Below the pieces are notes generated by a model. The model was not told the DNA's origin, searched no databases, and saw nothing but the letters and a program-made list of their open reading frames with translations. DNA of 64,000 nucleotides from Chloroflexota bacterium (GTDB lineage: Bacteria; Chloroflexota; Anaerolineae; Aggregatilineales; Phototrophicaceae): assembly GCA_028875245.1 (NCBI GenBank), contig JAPPEU010000039.1, positions 18,966 to 82,965 on the forward strand, written 5' to 3'. Shown here piece after piece: positions 8,514 through 17,397 of this stretch. The position numbers and the translations under genes were made by a program. Within the stretch, counting starts at the first letter, position 1. Each line of letters starts with the position of its first letter.

Positions 8514-9118
8514 GCAAGCAGCGAATCGGAATCTTGGGCGGCGGCTTCGACCCGCCCCAGATGGGACATTTGATCCTGGCGGAATACAGCCGCGAGAGCT
8601 TATGTATGGACCACATTCTGTTCGTTCCAGTAGCCGACCATCCGGTGAAGAAAGGCGAAGTAAGGCTGCCTTTTCATCATCGGCTGGCGATGCTGGAGCT
8701 CGCCATCGCAGACAATCCGCGCTTCAGCATCTCGCGCGTCGACGTCGATCGCCGCGGTCCGCACTACTCCGCCGATACGGTAAAAATCATTCGCGCGCAA
8801 TATCCGCAGGCCGAGCTGTATTTCGTAATGGGCGGCGACAATCTGCGGTCGCTGCCAACCTGGGAGCGCGCGCAGCAACTCTACGATTGCTGTCGGCTTG
8901 CGGTCATGAAGCGGGCTGATGAAGACATCAGCGCCGATATGCACGATGATATATTGCCCAACCTGTCGAAACATGTCGATATCGTCGATGTGCCCATGCT
9001 CAGCGTTTGGCTGTCCTCCACTTTTGTGGTTAGTCGCCTGCGGAAAAACCTCAGTGTACGCTATTTGGTGCCAGACAAGGTGCTGGAATACATTGCAGCC
9101 CACAAGCTGTATCGCTAA
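8510..9118 (+). CDS. nadD: Nicotinate-nucleotide adenylyltransferase
   Basis: Forms nicotinic acid adenine dinucleotide from nicotinate mononucleotide and ATP in NAD synthesis. The 202-residue Rossmann-type nucleotidyltransferase has GGGFDPPQMGH (residues 10-20) and a C-terminal SSTFVVSRLR-x(5)-VRYLVPDKV segment matching the SSTxIR region. The first residue of the usual [HT]xGH motif is Gln here. The TTG start at 8510 overlaps the obg stop (TTGA) and has GGAG 8 bases upstream; the GTG at 8501 is less well placed. The obg-nadD pairing is common in bacteria and supports the call. Confidence 0.88.
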   Translation: MSKQRIGILGGGFDPPQMGHLILAEYSRESLCMDHILFVPVADHPVKKGEVRLPFHHRLAMLELAIADNPRFSISRVDVDRRGPHYSADTVKIIRAQYPQAELYFVMGGDNLRSLPTWERAQQLYDCCRLAVMKRADEDISADMHDDILPNLSKHVDIVDVPMLSVWLSSTFVVSRLRKNLSVRYLVPDKVLEYIAAHKLYR

Positions 9119-9124
9119 AGCGCC

Positions 9125-10849
9125 ATGAAGACATCGATTTGCCATGCCTGCTTGCTCGTTCTTTTTTTCGCCGTCTTGGCTTGGGCGGGCGCCCAGGCGC
9201 CTACGCCGATCCCCACGCTCGCGGCGCCAACTCTCGTCCCCGTTATCAGTGATGACGACGGCCCGTCCAATACCCTGCCAAGCGAATCCGCTGTGGACGA
9301 AATCATCGCCACAGGCCTGTTCAAAGTGGGTGTGCTTTACAACGAAGCGCCCTACAGCGAGTACACGCTGCAGGGAGAATTGCGCGGCTTCGACATTGAC
9401 CTGATGCGCTTGATCGCCGAGAAATGGGGCGAAGAAATCGAGTTCCTGCAAGTCACCCGCGAGAACGCGCATGACCAGTTGAATCGCGGTCTCATCCATG
9501 CTGTCGTAGCTGCCTTCCCGCGTTATCGCGACCTTGATGCGCAGCTCGAATTCAGCCAGACCTATTATGAAGGTCGACAGGCGATGATGGTGCGGGCTGA
9601 CAGCGTTTATGGAACCTTAAGCGAATTGAGCAGCCAGCCAATCGGCTATGTTATCGGGACGCGAACGGAAAAGGCGCTGAGCTTGTGGGGCGCGCGGCTC
9701 GACGCGAGCTTGAATCTGAAATACTATCTGACCTTGGATCGCGCCTTCTCCGCTTTGACTCGCGGCGAGATTGAAGGCCTCGTCGCCGAAGAGCAGAAGC
9801 TGCTGAATGTTTCGGGAGATTACGCCGACCGCGTCAGGATCCTCGCCGAAGCAGTAGCGCGGGAGCCGCGCGCAGTCGCTGTCCGGCGGGGTGATATCGC
9901 CATGCGCCAGCTTCTAAGCCAGAGCATTCAATCCCTTGCAAAGGATAACGCCCTGCAGACGCTGCGCCGCGAGTATTTCCCGGAAGCCGAGTATCCGGAA
10001 GGTGCCGTCCCGCTCTGGGATGGCATAGGCGAGTCGCTAAGCCCGGCGCAGTATGCCGGCGCGCTAAGGCATCCCGCTCGATACATTGTGCCGCAAATGC
10101 AGCGCAGCGGCGTTCTGCGCGTCGGTGGCGTCGCCGACGACCAAAGCGGTCTGTCGTCGAGCCGGGCGCAGCTGACGGCGCTCAATCGCGCTGTCGTCAA
10201 CGAATTGGGGCGGCGTTGGGCTGTATCGGTCGAAATTGTCAGCAGCGGCGTCGATGAAGCAAGGCAATTGCTTGCGAATGGCGGCGTGGATATCGTTGCC
10301 GGCCTAACGCCTGATTGGCGCTTGGCGACCGCGTTGGATTTCTCCGTCCCCTATCTTCTGCATGGCGATAGGTTGATGGTCCCGGCACGCTCTCAAATTG
10401 GCGGCTTCAATGACTTGCGCGGGCGGATCATCGGCGTGATCACGGGCGACGCCGGGGCGCGGGATCGTGCGCAGGCCTGGGCCGACAGCATCAACGCTAG
10501 CGTTCGCTTCTTTCAAACGCGCGCAGACGGGGCGGCCCTAAACCTGCTCGAATTCAATAATGCGAATGCCATCTACGCGGACAGTTTGCAGCTTATCCCG
10601 CATTTGCAAGCCAGCCCCAGCGCCTTGCGTCTGACGGAGCGCTGGTATAGCCGGTCTTACTTCAGTCTTGGCTTGCCTTACAATGACCTGGATTTTCGCC
10701 TCCTGGTGGATTACACATTACAAGAGCTGGCGCGCGATGGTACGCTCTGGGATTTGTCCGCGCCTTTCATCCTCTCGGACGAGCCGCCGAAATTTGAGAT
10801 CATTCCCGGGGCCGCGGCCTTTGCCGGCATCAATCTGGCTGGTCCTTAG
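9125..10849 (+). CDS. Exported protein with two tandem type-3 solute-binding domains
   Basis: 574 residues. An N-terminal signal peptide (about residues 1-23, core LLVLFFAVLAWAG) is followed by a Pro/Thr-rich linker. Two periplasmic-binding domains of the amino-acid-binding SBP_bac_3 type come next. The first (about 60-290) starts LFKVGVLYNEAPYSEY and includes LRGFDIDLMRLIAEKWG. The second (about 335-560) starts GVLRVGGVADDQSG and contains the FSVPYLLHGDRLMV segment. No permease, kinase or cyclase domain is fused, and no transporter gene is adjacent; it follows nadD by 6 bases. It may be a binding protein for a distant transporter or an extracellular sensor component. Its 3' end overlaps the convergent transporter gene by 20 bases. 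Confidence 0.8.
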   Translation: MKTSICHACLLVLFFAVLAWAGAQAPTPIPTLAAPTLVPVISDDDGPSNTLPSESAVDEIIATGLFKVGVLYNEAPYSEYTLQGELRGFDIDLMRLIAEKWGEEIEFLQVTRENAHDQLNRGLIHAVVAAFPRYRDLDAQLEFSQTYYEGRQAMMVRADSVYGTLSELSSQPIGYVIGTRTEKALSLWGARLDASLNLKYYLTLDRAFSALTRGEIEGLVAEEQKLLNVSGDYADRVRILAEAVAREPRAVAVRRGDIAMRQLLSQSIQSLAKDNALQTLRREYFPEAEYPEGAVPLWDGIGESLSPAQYAGALRHPARYIVPQMQRSGVLRVGGVADDQSGLSSSRAQLTALNRAVVNELGRRWAVSVEIVSSGVDEARQLLANGGVDIVAGLTPDWRLATALDFSVPYLLHGDRLMVPARSQIGGFNDLRGRIIGVITGDAGARDRAQAWADSINASVRFFQTRADGAALNLLEFNNANAIYADSLQLIPHLQASPSALRLTERWYSRSYFSLGLPYNDLDFRLLVDYTLQELARDGTLWDLSAPFILSDEPPKFEIIPGAAAFAGINLAGP

Positions 10850-11759
10850 GCGGCTGCTGGCTGCGCAGCACGATCGTGACCCCCAGCACAAGAATGACGC
10901 TGCCAATCACCTGGGCGACTGTCGGAATCTCGGTGAATATCAGGAAAGCCCATATCGCGCTCAGGACGGGCACCGACTGCACGGTCATCGTCAACGTGGT
11001 GGGAGACATAAATCGCAGCACAAAATTCAGCGCGCCGTGGCCGATGATTTGCGCCAGGATCGCCAGCAGCAACACCCAAAGATAGCCGCGTAAATCGTAT
11101 CCGATCAGCGATATGCCATTGAGCGCGATGATGAGCAGGGTCACAGCCGCGGCGGCGGAATTGACCAGCCAAATATAGGGGACGAAGGCAACATCGCCGC
11201 GTACTTTTCGACCGATGATGATGTAAAGGGCGGCCGAACAGGCGCTGATCACCGCCATCAAAATGCCCAGCCCTGGATTGCTGCCGGGGACCGCCGCTGG
11301 TGAACCCATAGTCGAGAAGGCGATCAAGACGCCGCCCAGCAGCGCCGTGAAAATCCCGAGCCATATTGCCTTGCCGAGGGACTGCTTGAGCAGCGTGACT
11401 TCAAAGAATGCGACCCAGATTGGGATGGTCGCGATAAAGGCCTGGTTGATGAGCACGCTGATATGCTCCAGCGACGCCACCATCAGCACAATATTGACGC
11501 CGGACATGGCCCCCGCCACCAGAGCCAGCCAGCGGCTTCGGACGGGCATGACGGCAATTTCACGCGCGCCTTTGACCCAAATATAGGGCGCGAACATGAC
11601 TGCGCCGGTGATCATGCGCCCGAAGGACACGAGCGCTGGCGGCATGTCGTATTCAAAGGCGTAACGAATGCAGATGGGACCGAAGGACCAGGCAAAGGCC
11701 GAGACCGCCACCAGAAGCCACAAGTGGGTTGTGCTGGGCGTTGACAGGTTAATCCGCAT
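10830..11759 (-). CDS. EamA/DMT-family transporter (second of a pair)
   Basis: A roughly 309-residue membrane protein with about ten hydrophobic segments arranged as two EamA repeats, the layout of drug/metabolite transporters. It begins MRINLSTPSTTHLWLLVAV and shares landmarks with its neighbour, such as MPPALVSFGRMITG and PIWVAFFEVTLLKQ. The ATG at 11759 overlaps the end of the upstream paralogue by 11 bases, which suggests translational coupling. A longer open frame extends to 11873 but would run through the paralogue's coding region, so the short start is preferred. Substrate unknown; metabolite or amino-acid export is typical of the family. Confidence 0.82.
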   Translation of the reverse strand: MRINLSTPSTTHLWLLVAVSAFAWSFGPICIRYAFEYDMPPALVSFGRMITGAVMFAPYIWVKGAREIAVMPVRSRWLALVAGAMSGVNIVLMVASLEHISVLINQAFIATIPIWVAFFEVTLLKQSLGKAIWLGIFTALLGGVLIAFSTMGSPAAVPGSNPGLGILMAVISACSAALYIIIGRKVRGDVAFVPYIWLVNSAAAAVTLLIIALNGISLIGYDLRGYLWVLLLAILAQIIGHGALNFVLRFMSPTTLTMTVQSVPVLSAIWAFLIFTEIPTVAQVIGSVILVLGVTIVLRSQQPPKDQPD

Positions 11760-12711
11760 CGCTGGACCCCGTGTTTGCGGCGCGGATTTCTCCGCGGCTG
11801 GCCAAGAGGACGCCCATGAAAATGACGATGCTGCCAGCGATCTGCTTGGCCGGCGGCAATTCCTGAAAGACAAACGCGGCCAGAATGGCGCTGCCGATCG
11901 GCTCCAGCTGCGAGAACATGCTGACCATCGCGGCGTGGAAATACTCCAGCAGATAATTCAGCGAAGAATGACCCAGAAGCTGAGGCACCAAGCCCATCGC
12001 CAGCAAGACCAGATAACCCTGCGGGCGGAAGCCGGCAAGCGGGGTCGAGGTGAAAACGATGACGATTAGGGCACAGATGGATGCGATCCCGTATACCAGC
12101 CAAACATAAGGTATCACGGCCAGCGTCGTCCGCAGTCTGCGCCCGATAAGCATGTAGACTGAGACGGTGAGCGCGCCGATCAAAGCCAGCAATCCACCGG
12201 TGAGCGTGTCGCTGACGCTTTCAATAGCCGGCGACGCGCCAAGCGGTCCGTTGAGCGGGATGCCGATGATGACGCCGCCTGACAAGGCGACCAGCAGGCC
12301 CAGCACCACCAGGCGAGACAGGCGAATGCGCAAGAATATGACTTCCAGAATGGCGACCCAGATGGGCCCGGTGGACACGATAACAACGCTGACCAGCACC
12401 GTCGTATATTGCAAGGATGTCACCCAGGCCGTGAAATGAATCGCCAGGCACAGGCCGGCGAGGGCGACCAGCTTCAGCTCCACCCGCGTAAGTCTGCGGA
12501 TTCGCGTTTGGTAACGGCGGAAGATAATCGGCGTCAAGGCTGCGGTGGCAATCAGAAGCCGCGCGCCGGCGATCAGCAGCGGCGGCATGTTTTCATCCAG
12601 CGCCAGCCGAATGAGGATGGCGGCCGACGAGGTGGCCACGATCGCAACGACGATGACCGCGTATGCCCTGATCGGTGTGGATTCGGCCCGGTGGGCGGTG
12701 TCTGATGGCAA
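11749..12711 (-). CDS. EamA/DMT-family transporter (first of a pair)
   Basis: 320 residues with two five-helix EamA repeats. The first begins at AYAVIVVAIVATSSAAILI, and PIWVAILEVIFLRIRLSR is the typical end of the first repeat. It is the upstream member of a tandem paralogous pair, so the two may work as a heterodimer or on different substrates. No regulator or enzyme lies next to them that would indicate the cargo. Confidence 0.82.
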   Translation of the reverse strand: MPSDTAHRAESTPIRAYAVIVVAIVATSSAAILIRLALDENMPPLLIAGARLLIATAALTPIIFRRYQTRIRRLTRVELKLVALAGLCLAIHFTAWVTSLQYTTVLVSVVIVSTGPIWVAILEVIFLRIRLSRLVVLGLLVALSGGVIIGIPLNGPLGASPAIESVSDTLTGGLLALIGALTVSVYMLIGRRLRTTLAVIPYVWLVYGIASICALIVIVFTSTPLAGFRPQGYLVLLAMGLVPQLLGHSSLNYLLEYFHAAMVSMFSQLEPIGSAILAAFVFQELPPAKQIAGSIVIFMGVLLASRGEIRAANTGSSDAD

Positions 12712-12844
12712 AAAACGATCTCCGGTTGACGAATGCCACTATTCATGGGAATCGCGTAAATTGCAAGCCAGAACTAACAGAGCGGCGAATGGCGGCCGCG
12801 CGCAACCTGCCGCAAATGGTCTATGAAATTCTGCTTCGCCTGAG

Positions 12845-12925
12845 TACAATTTGATGTGAACTCCCGTTTCGCGGATCCTTCGAGGTTGCGTCGTCGCGCT
12901 TCGCGGCGTGTTAGATAGCGGGAGT
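12845..12925 (+). promoter_or_regulatory. Possible -10 box and structured leader of the cytosolic SOD gene
   Basis: TACAAT at 12845-12850 is a reasonable -10 box without a clear -35. Downstream, ACTCCCG (12860-12866) pairs perfectly with CGGGAGT (12919-12925). Together they enclose an inner hairpin built from CGTCGCG/CGCGGCG around CTT. The SOD start is about 40 bases further on. This looks like a structured 5' leader; a matching riboswitch class was not recognised. Confidence 0.35.
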
Positions 12926-12965
12926 AAGTCCGAAGTGTCCAAGTTTTTAAGGAGTGAGTTGAATC

Positions 12966-13571
12966 ATGGCTTTTGAATTACCGTCTCTTCCCTATGCAGA
13001 GGATGCGCTCGAACCGCACATTGACGCGCGCACGATGGGCATCCACCACGGCAAGCATCATGCCGCCTATACGAGCAATCTCAATGCGGCAATCGAAGGC
13101 ACATCGCTGGATGGCATGAGCATCGAGGCCATCTTGGCTGACCTCAGTGCCGTGCCCGAGAACATCCGCACGGCTGTGCGCAACAATGGCGGCGGCTACG
13201 CCAATCACAACCTGTTCTGGCAAATCATGGGCCCGAATGGCGGCGGCGAACCGAGCGGCGCCCTGGCTGACGCGATCAACAGCGCCTTCGGGAGCTTTGG
13301 CGAATTCCAGTCGGCTTTTTCCGCGGCGGCCGCTACCCGTTTCGGCTCCGGCTGGGCATGGCTGGTGACCGATGGCGGCGCGGTCAGCGTGACATCGACG
13401 CCGAATCAGGATACGCCGGTGATGGATGGCGGCAACCCGATCCTCGGCATTGATGTTTGGGAACACGCCTATTATCTGAATTACCAGAATCGGCGCCCGG
13501 ACTACATCGCCGCATTCTTCAACGTGATCAATTGGGACAAGGTCGCTGAACTTTACGCTGCCGCTGGTTAG
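12966..13571 (+). CDS. sodA: Superoxide dismutase, Fe/Mn family (cytosolic)
   Basis: Converts superoxide to oxygen and hydrogen peroxide. The 201-residue protein has all four metal ligands: H27 (GIHHGKHH), H81 (YANHNLFW), and D163 and H167 (DVWEHAYY). Gln148 in PNQDTP and the GGGEPSG segment favour the manganese or cambialistic type. There is no signal peptide. AAGGAG lies upstream of the ATG. A second, exported copy starts 87 bases downstream, an apparent tandem duplication. Confidence 0.95.
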   Translation: MAFELPSLPYAEDALEPHIDARTMGIHHGKHHAAYTSNLNAAIEGTSLDGMSIEAILADLSAVPENIRTAVRNNGGGYANHNLFWQIMGPNGGGEPSGALADAINSAFGSFGEFQSAFSAAAATRFGSGWAWLVTDGGAVSVTSTPNQDTPVMDGGNPILGIDVWEHAYYLNYQNRRPDYIAAFFNVINWDKVAELYAAAG

Positions 13572-13658
13572 CCCGCTCACTATTGCTGACCCGGCGGGCT
13601 CCGAGCGCGCTGGGTTCCCAATCATAAGCTGTCCATAAGTTGGAGAGAGATCGAGCCC

Positions 13659-14363
13659 ATGAACGACCAAACCGGAGTGAGTCGGCGCGATGTCTTGAAG
13701 TTGGCCGGGGGCGCAGTGCTCGGCGCGGCCGTTTCTGGCGTATCGCTGGCCGATGATTGGCAGTTCAAGCTGCCTGAGTTGCCTTACGCCGAGGATGCGC
13801 TCGAACCCTATATTGACGCGCGCACAATGGGTATCCATCACGGGGCCCATCACGCTGGTTATACCAACAAGCTGAACGCGGCTATCGAAGGGACTGACTT
13901 GGCCGGCAAGTCGATTGAAGACATTCTGGGCAATCTGGATGCGGCGCCGGAAGACATCCGCAGGGCTGTCCGAAACAACGGCGGCGGCTTCGCAAACCAC
14001 AGCCTGTTCTGGCAGATCATGAGCCCCGACGGCGGCGGCGAACCCGAAGGCGATCTGGCGGCCGCCATAAGCCGCGATTTCGGCGGTTTCGCTGATTTCA
14101 AGGCGATGTTTTCCGCGGCGGCGGGGAGCGTCTTCGGGTCCGGCTGGGCCTGGCTGGTGGCGGACGGTGGCGCGCTGAGCGTCAGCAAGACGCCGAATCA
14201 GGATACCCCGCTGATGGAAGGGGGGACGCCGATCCTGGGTATTGATGTCTGGGAGCATGCCTACTACCTCCATTATCAGAACCGGCGCGCTGATTACATC
14301 GACGCGTTTTTCAATGTGATCAACTGGCAGCGAGTCGGCGAGTTGTACGTGGCCTCTCGCTAA
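13659..14363 (+). CDS. Superoxide dismutase, Fe/Mn family, Tat-exported
   Basis: 234 residues, of which about 33 form an extra N-terminus with a twin-arginine signal, [17 protein letters not shown]. The mature part is close to the preceding SOD. Metal ligands are H60, H114, D196 and H200, with Q181 in PNQDTP. A Tat signal suggests export after folding and cofactor loading, giving superoxide protection outside the cytoplasmic membrane. GGAGAGAG precedes the ATG. It probably arose by tandem duplication followed by gain of a signal, or the reverse. Confidence 0.93.
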   Translation: MNDQTGVSRRDVLKLAGGAVLGAAVSGVSLADDWQFKLPELPYAEDALEPYIDARTMGIHHGAHHAGYTNKLNAAIEGTDLAGKSIEDILGNLDAAPEDIRRAVRNNGGGFANHSLFWQIMSPDGGGEPEGDLAAAISRDFGGFADFKAMFSAAAGSVFGSGWAWLVADGGALSVSKTPNQDTPLMEGGTPILGIDVWEHAYYLHYQNRRADYIDAFFNVINWQRVGELYVASR

Positions 14364-14527
14364 CCCCATCCCCCGGCCCCTTGCCCCAGCAAGCTAAGGA
14401 AGGGGAGCGCAGGGGCGGGCTTGCGGAAAATCGTTCTCAAGCATTTCAAAGGGCGCTACAATGTTAGCGCTCTTTTTGAATCTGTTGGCGCTGCCTATTG
14501 CTGCGCCGCCTGACAGGAGATGACCAC
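14364..14527. other. Intergenic region with candidate promoter (TTCTCA-N17-TACAAT)
   Basis: A GC-rich stretch (CCCCTT pairing with AAGGGG around 14379-14404) that could act as a weak terminator. After it lies a candidate promoter on the plus strand: TTCTCA 14434-14439, a 17-base spacer, TACAAT 14457-14462. It would serve the following lyase gene. Confidence 0.4.
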
Positions 14528-15928
14528 ATGACGGAATATCGCGTCGAAATCGATTCGCTGGGCGAGGTGCGGGTGCCGAAAGAGGCGCTCTACGCGGCGC
14601 AGACGCAGCGCGCCCGCGAGAACTTCCCGATCACGGGCATGAAACCGCTGCCCGCTTTCATCTGGAGCATCACGCTGATCAAGCGGGCGGCGGCGGAAGT
14701 CAACATGGAGCTTGGCTTGCTGGACGAGCGACTGGCGCGGGCGATCATGCAGGCGGGCGATGAGATCCTCGCTGGGGAGCATCACGCGCATTTTGTGGTT
14801 GATCCCTTTCAGGCGGGCGCGGGCACCAGCCATAACATGAACGCGAACGAAGTGATGGCGAATCGGGCGAATCAGCTACTCGGCTACGATATCGAGGCAA
14901 GCGACAAACCAGTCCATCCCAACGATCACGTCAATATGGCGCAATCGACCAATGACACGATTCCTACGGCGATTCGGCTGGGCATCTTGTGGCGGCTGGA
15001 TGAGCTGCTGGCGACGCTGGCGCGCTTCGTCGAAGTCACTCGCGGCAAGGCGGAGGAATGGGACGATGTGGTCAAGACGGGGCGGACGCACTTGCAAGAC
15101 GCGGTACCGATTCGTCTGGGGCAGGAAGTGGGGGCTTGGGCGACAGCAATAGAACGCGGCAGGGACAAGGTCAAGTTCGCGGCTGAAGGTTTGCGGCGGC
15201 TGGGCATCGGCGGCACGGCGGCCGGCACCGGTCTCAACGCGCATCCCGAATATCACGGGCGCATGGCGGCCAAGCTGACGGCGCTGACCGGCATCCAACT
15301 GTACGAGAGCGATGACCTATTCGAGTCCATGCAATCGATGGGGGACGCGGTCTTTTTCAGCGCGGCGCTGCGCAACCTGGCGATGGATTTCACGCGGATC
15401 GCCAACGATGTACGCTTGCTCTCGGCGGGACCGACCACCGGCATCGCCGAATTGACCCCGCCGACGGTGCAGCCGGGCTCGTCGATCATGCCGGGCAAGG
15501 TGAATCCGGTGCTGGCGGAGATGCTGAACATGGCGATGTACCATGTGATCGGCAATGACACGACGGTGAACCTCTGCGGCGCGGCCGGGCAATTCGAGCT
15601 GAATGTGATGATGCCGGTCATCGCGCATAATCTAAACGAGATGATGACGGTGATGATCGGCTCGGTGGGCGCGTTCACGGAGAAGCTGATGGTCGGGCTG
15701 GCGGTCAATCGCGAGCGGGCTGCGAGTTGGCTGGCGCGGAATCCGATTTTGGTGACGGCGCTGAATCCCATCATCGGTTACAACAACGGGGCGCGGGTGG
15801 CGAAGCGGGCGCTGGCGGAGGGCAAAAGCGTGCGCGAGGTGGTGCTGGAAATGGGCTTGATGAAGGCGGCCGAGTTGGACGCGGCGCTGGATGCTCACGC
15901 GATGACGGAGGGTGGGATCGCGGAGTAG
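14528..15928 (+). CDS. Fumarase/aspartase-superfamily lyase, probably class II fumarate hydratase
   Basis: 466 residues from the ATG at 14528, which has AGGAGA just upstream; an in-frame ATG at 14498 is less likely. The superfamily signature GSSIMPGKVNP is at 317-327, with GRTHLQD at 185-191 placing His188 as in FumC, and STNDTIPT near 140. Fumarase adds water to fumarate to form malate; aspartase releases ammonia from aspartate. The His in GRTH and the Gly in MPGKVNP favour fumarase, while STND and the following PVLAEMLN are less typical, so aspartate ammonia-lyase remains possible. A malate dehydrogenase is encoded about 16 kb away. Confidence 0.8.
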   Translation: MTEYRVEIDSLGEVRVPKEALYAAQTQRARENFPITGMKPLPAFIWSITLIKRAAAEVNMELGLLDERLARAIMQAGDEILAGEHHAHFVVDPFQAGAGTSHNMNANEVMANRANQLLGYDIEASDKPVHPNDHVNMAQSTNDTIPTAIRLGILWRLDELLATLARFVEVTRGKAEEWDDVVKTGRTHLQDAVPIRLGQEVGAWATAIERGRDKVKFAAEGLRRLGIGGTAAGTGLNAHPEYHGRMAAKLTALTGIQLYESDDLFESMQSMGDAVFFSAALRNLAMDFTRIANDVRLLSAGPTTGIAELTPPTVQPGSSIMPGKVNPVLAEMLNMAMYHVIGNDTTVNLCGAAGQFELNVMMPVIAHNLNEMMTVMIGSVGAFTEKLMVGLAVNRERAASWLARNPILVTALNPIIGYNNGARVAKRALAEGKSVREVVLEMGLMKAAELDAALDAHAMTEGGIAE

Positions 15929-15945
15929 GGGGTGGCGCGTGCAAT

Positions 15946-15973
15946 TTGTCGCGTACGCTAAGCCTGATAAAAT
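15946..15973 (+). promoter_or_regulatory. Candidate promoter for the restriction-modification pair
   Basis: TTGTCG (15946-15951), a 16-base spacer, then TAAAAT (15968-15973), about 40 bases before the methyltransferase ATG. An AT-rich stretch follows. Confidence 0.4.
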
Positions 15974-16011
15974 AGAAGCTATAAACAGGACAACGCTAAA
16001 ATGTCTCTCCG

Positions 16012-17397
16012 ATGATTACCAAGGCTCAACTGCGCGACTACAAGGAAAATGATATTGATGCTCTGTATGCGAGCTTGCGGTCCTGTTCGTCGTCGCTCGA
16101 AGCAAGAGTCATTCTGGAGAATCTGGGCAGGCTGCCCAAGGATTTCGACGGCGAAGTCCTTGTTCCGTTCTTGAGCGATGCTGTACGCGATACTCGATTT
16201 TGGGCGGTCAAAAATCTAGGGAAACTTGAAGACATACAGTATCTTCAACAAATGAGCAAAATCGCCATTGAAGACCCGAGCTCGGTTGTACGGCGCGAAG
16301 CCATATCAGCAATTGGGCGGATGCGAAATCCGCGTACGATAACGACACTTGTGCGATTCCTGCAAGACGAGGATCCCACCGTCGTACTTCAAGCCATGCG
16401 TGGTTTGCTGGTCTTTAAGTCCAAAGAACGCGTTCGCGAGTGTTTGAAGAATCTGCGCGACCATCCAAATGAGCAGATTCAGTACGTGTTTCAATCTGAA
16501 TTCGAGTCAAAGCCGACAATCACTGACTATGGTATGCACCACGAGTCGCCAGACTATATGAAGAATGTAGTTGTCGAAGGCGATACACGTGAAGTTATGA
16601 AGCTACTTCCCGACGGGTGTATTCATCTGACATTCACGTCACCCCCCTATTACAATGCCCGCGACTATTCGATATACAAGAGCTACCAGCAGTATTTGGA
16701 TTTTCTCGGAGAAGTGTTTGCGGCTGTTCACCGGATTACAAAAGAAGGCAGGTTTCTGCTTATCAACACATCGCCAGTCATCGTATCCCGGTTCAGCCGA
16801 AAACATTCTAGCCGGCGTTATCCGATTCCCTTTGACTTGCACAACATCGTTTCTGATTTGGGCTGGGAATTCATCGACGACATCGTTTGGGCGAAGCCAG
16901 AAGCGTCGGTGAAGAATCGCAATGGCGGTTTCCAGCAGCACCGGAAGCCGCTTGGCTACAAGCCCAACATGGTAACTGAATATGTGATGGTTTATCGAAA
17001 GAAGTCGTCAAGATTGATTGATTGGAATATGAGGCAATATCCGAAGTCAACTATTGAGGACAGCAAGGTTATGGAAGACTTTGAGACAACGAATCTCTGG
17101 GCAATTGACCCTATGAGCGACGCAGTGCATAGTGCTGTGTTTCCACATGAATTGTGTGACAGAGTGATAAAGTTTTATTCCTACAACGGAGATTTGGTTT
17201 TCGACCCATTCGCGGGAAGCGGGACATTTGGACTTTCGGCGAAGAGAAATAATCGCAATTTCTTTCTAACCGAGCAAGAACCCGAATATGTTTCCAGAAT
17301 GAAACAAACGATGGCGCAGAACCAGGCGTCCGATCCGCCAGCTAGGTTTGCTACTACCGCGGAATTCAAGCTGTTGGCAGAGGAGGCTCTTGTATAA
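16012..17397 (+). CDS. DNA methyltransferase (N4-C/N6-A, beta class) with N-terminal HEAT repeats
   Basis: 461 residues. Residues about 25-165 form HEAT/armadillo-like helical repeats (ARVILENLGRLPKD, TRFWAVKNLGKLED, SSVVRREAISAIGRM, PTVVLQAMRGLLVF). The catalytic motif TSPPYYN is at 209-215, typical of N4-cytosine or some N6-adenine enzymes. The SAM-binding motif DPFAGSGTFGLSA is at 398-410, so the motif order is the beta class. The region between (about 250-390) should hold target recognition. The gene overlaps the downstream endonuclease gene by one base (TAATG), making a type II restriction-modification pair. The DNA is visibly AT-richer than its surroundings, suggesting horizontal acquisition. 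Confidence 0.88.
   Translation: MITKAQLRDYKENDIDALYASLRSCSSSLEARVILENLGRLPKDFDGEVLVPFLSDAVRDTRFWAVKNLGKLEDIQYLQQMSKIAIEDPSSVVRREAISAIGRMRNPRTITTLVRFLQDEDPTVVLQAMRGLLVFKSKERVRECLKNLRDHPNEQIQYVFQSEFESKPTITDYGMHHESPDYMKNVVVEGDTREVMKLLPDGCIHLTFTSPPYYNARDYSIYKSYQQYLDFLGEVFAAVHRITKEGRFLLINTSPVIVSRFSRKHSSRRYPIPFDLHNIVSDLGWEFIDDIVWAKPEASVKNRNGGFQQHRKPLGYKPNMVTEYVMVYRKKSSRLIDWNMRQYPKSTIEDSKVMEDFETTNLWAIDPMSDAVHSAVFPHELCDRVIKFYSYNGDLVFDPFAGSGTFGLSAKRNNRNFFLTEQEPEYVSRMKQTMAQNQASDPPARFATTAEFKLLAEEALV

Noticed and set aside
12978..14369. A 463-codon minus-strand open frame covering both superoxide dismutase genes
   Set aside because: It is the antisense of two well-supported SOD genes whose catalytic residues are intact. 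High-GC codon use in the real genes keeps the opposite strand free of stops, and the translation has no recognisable motif.
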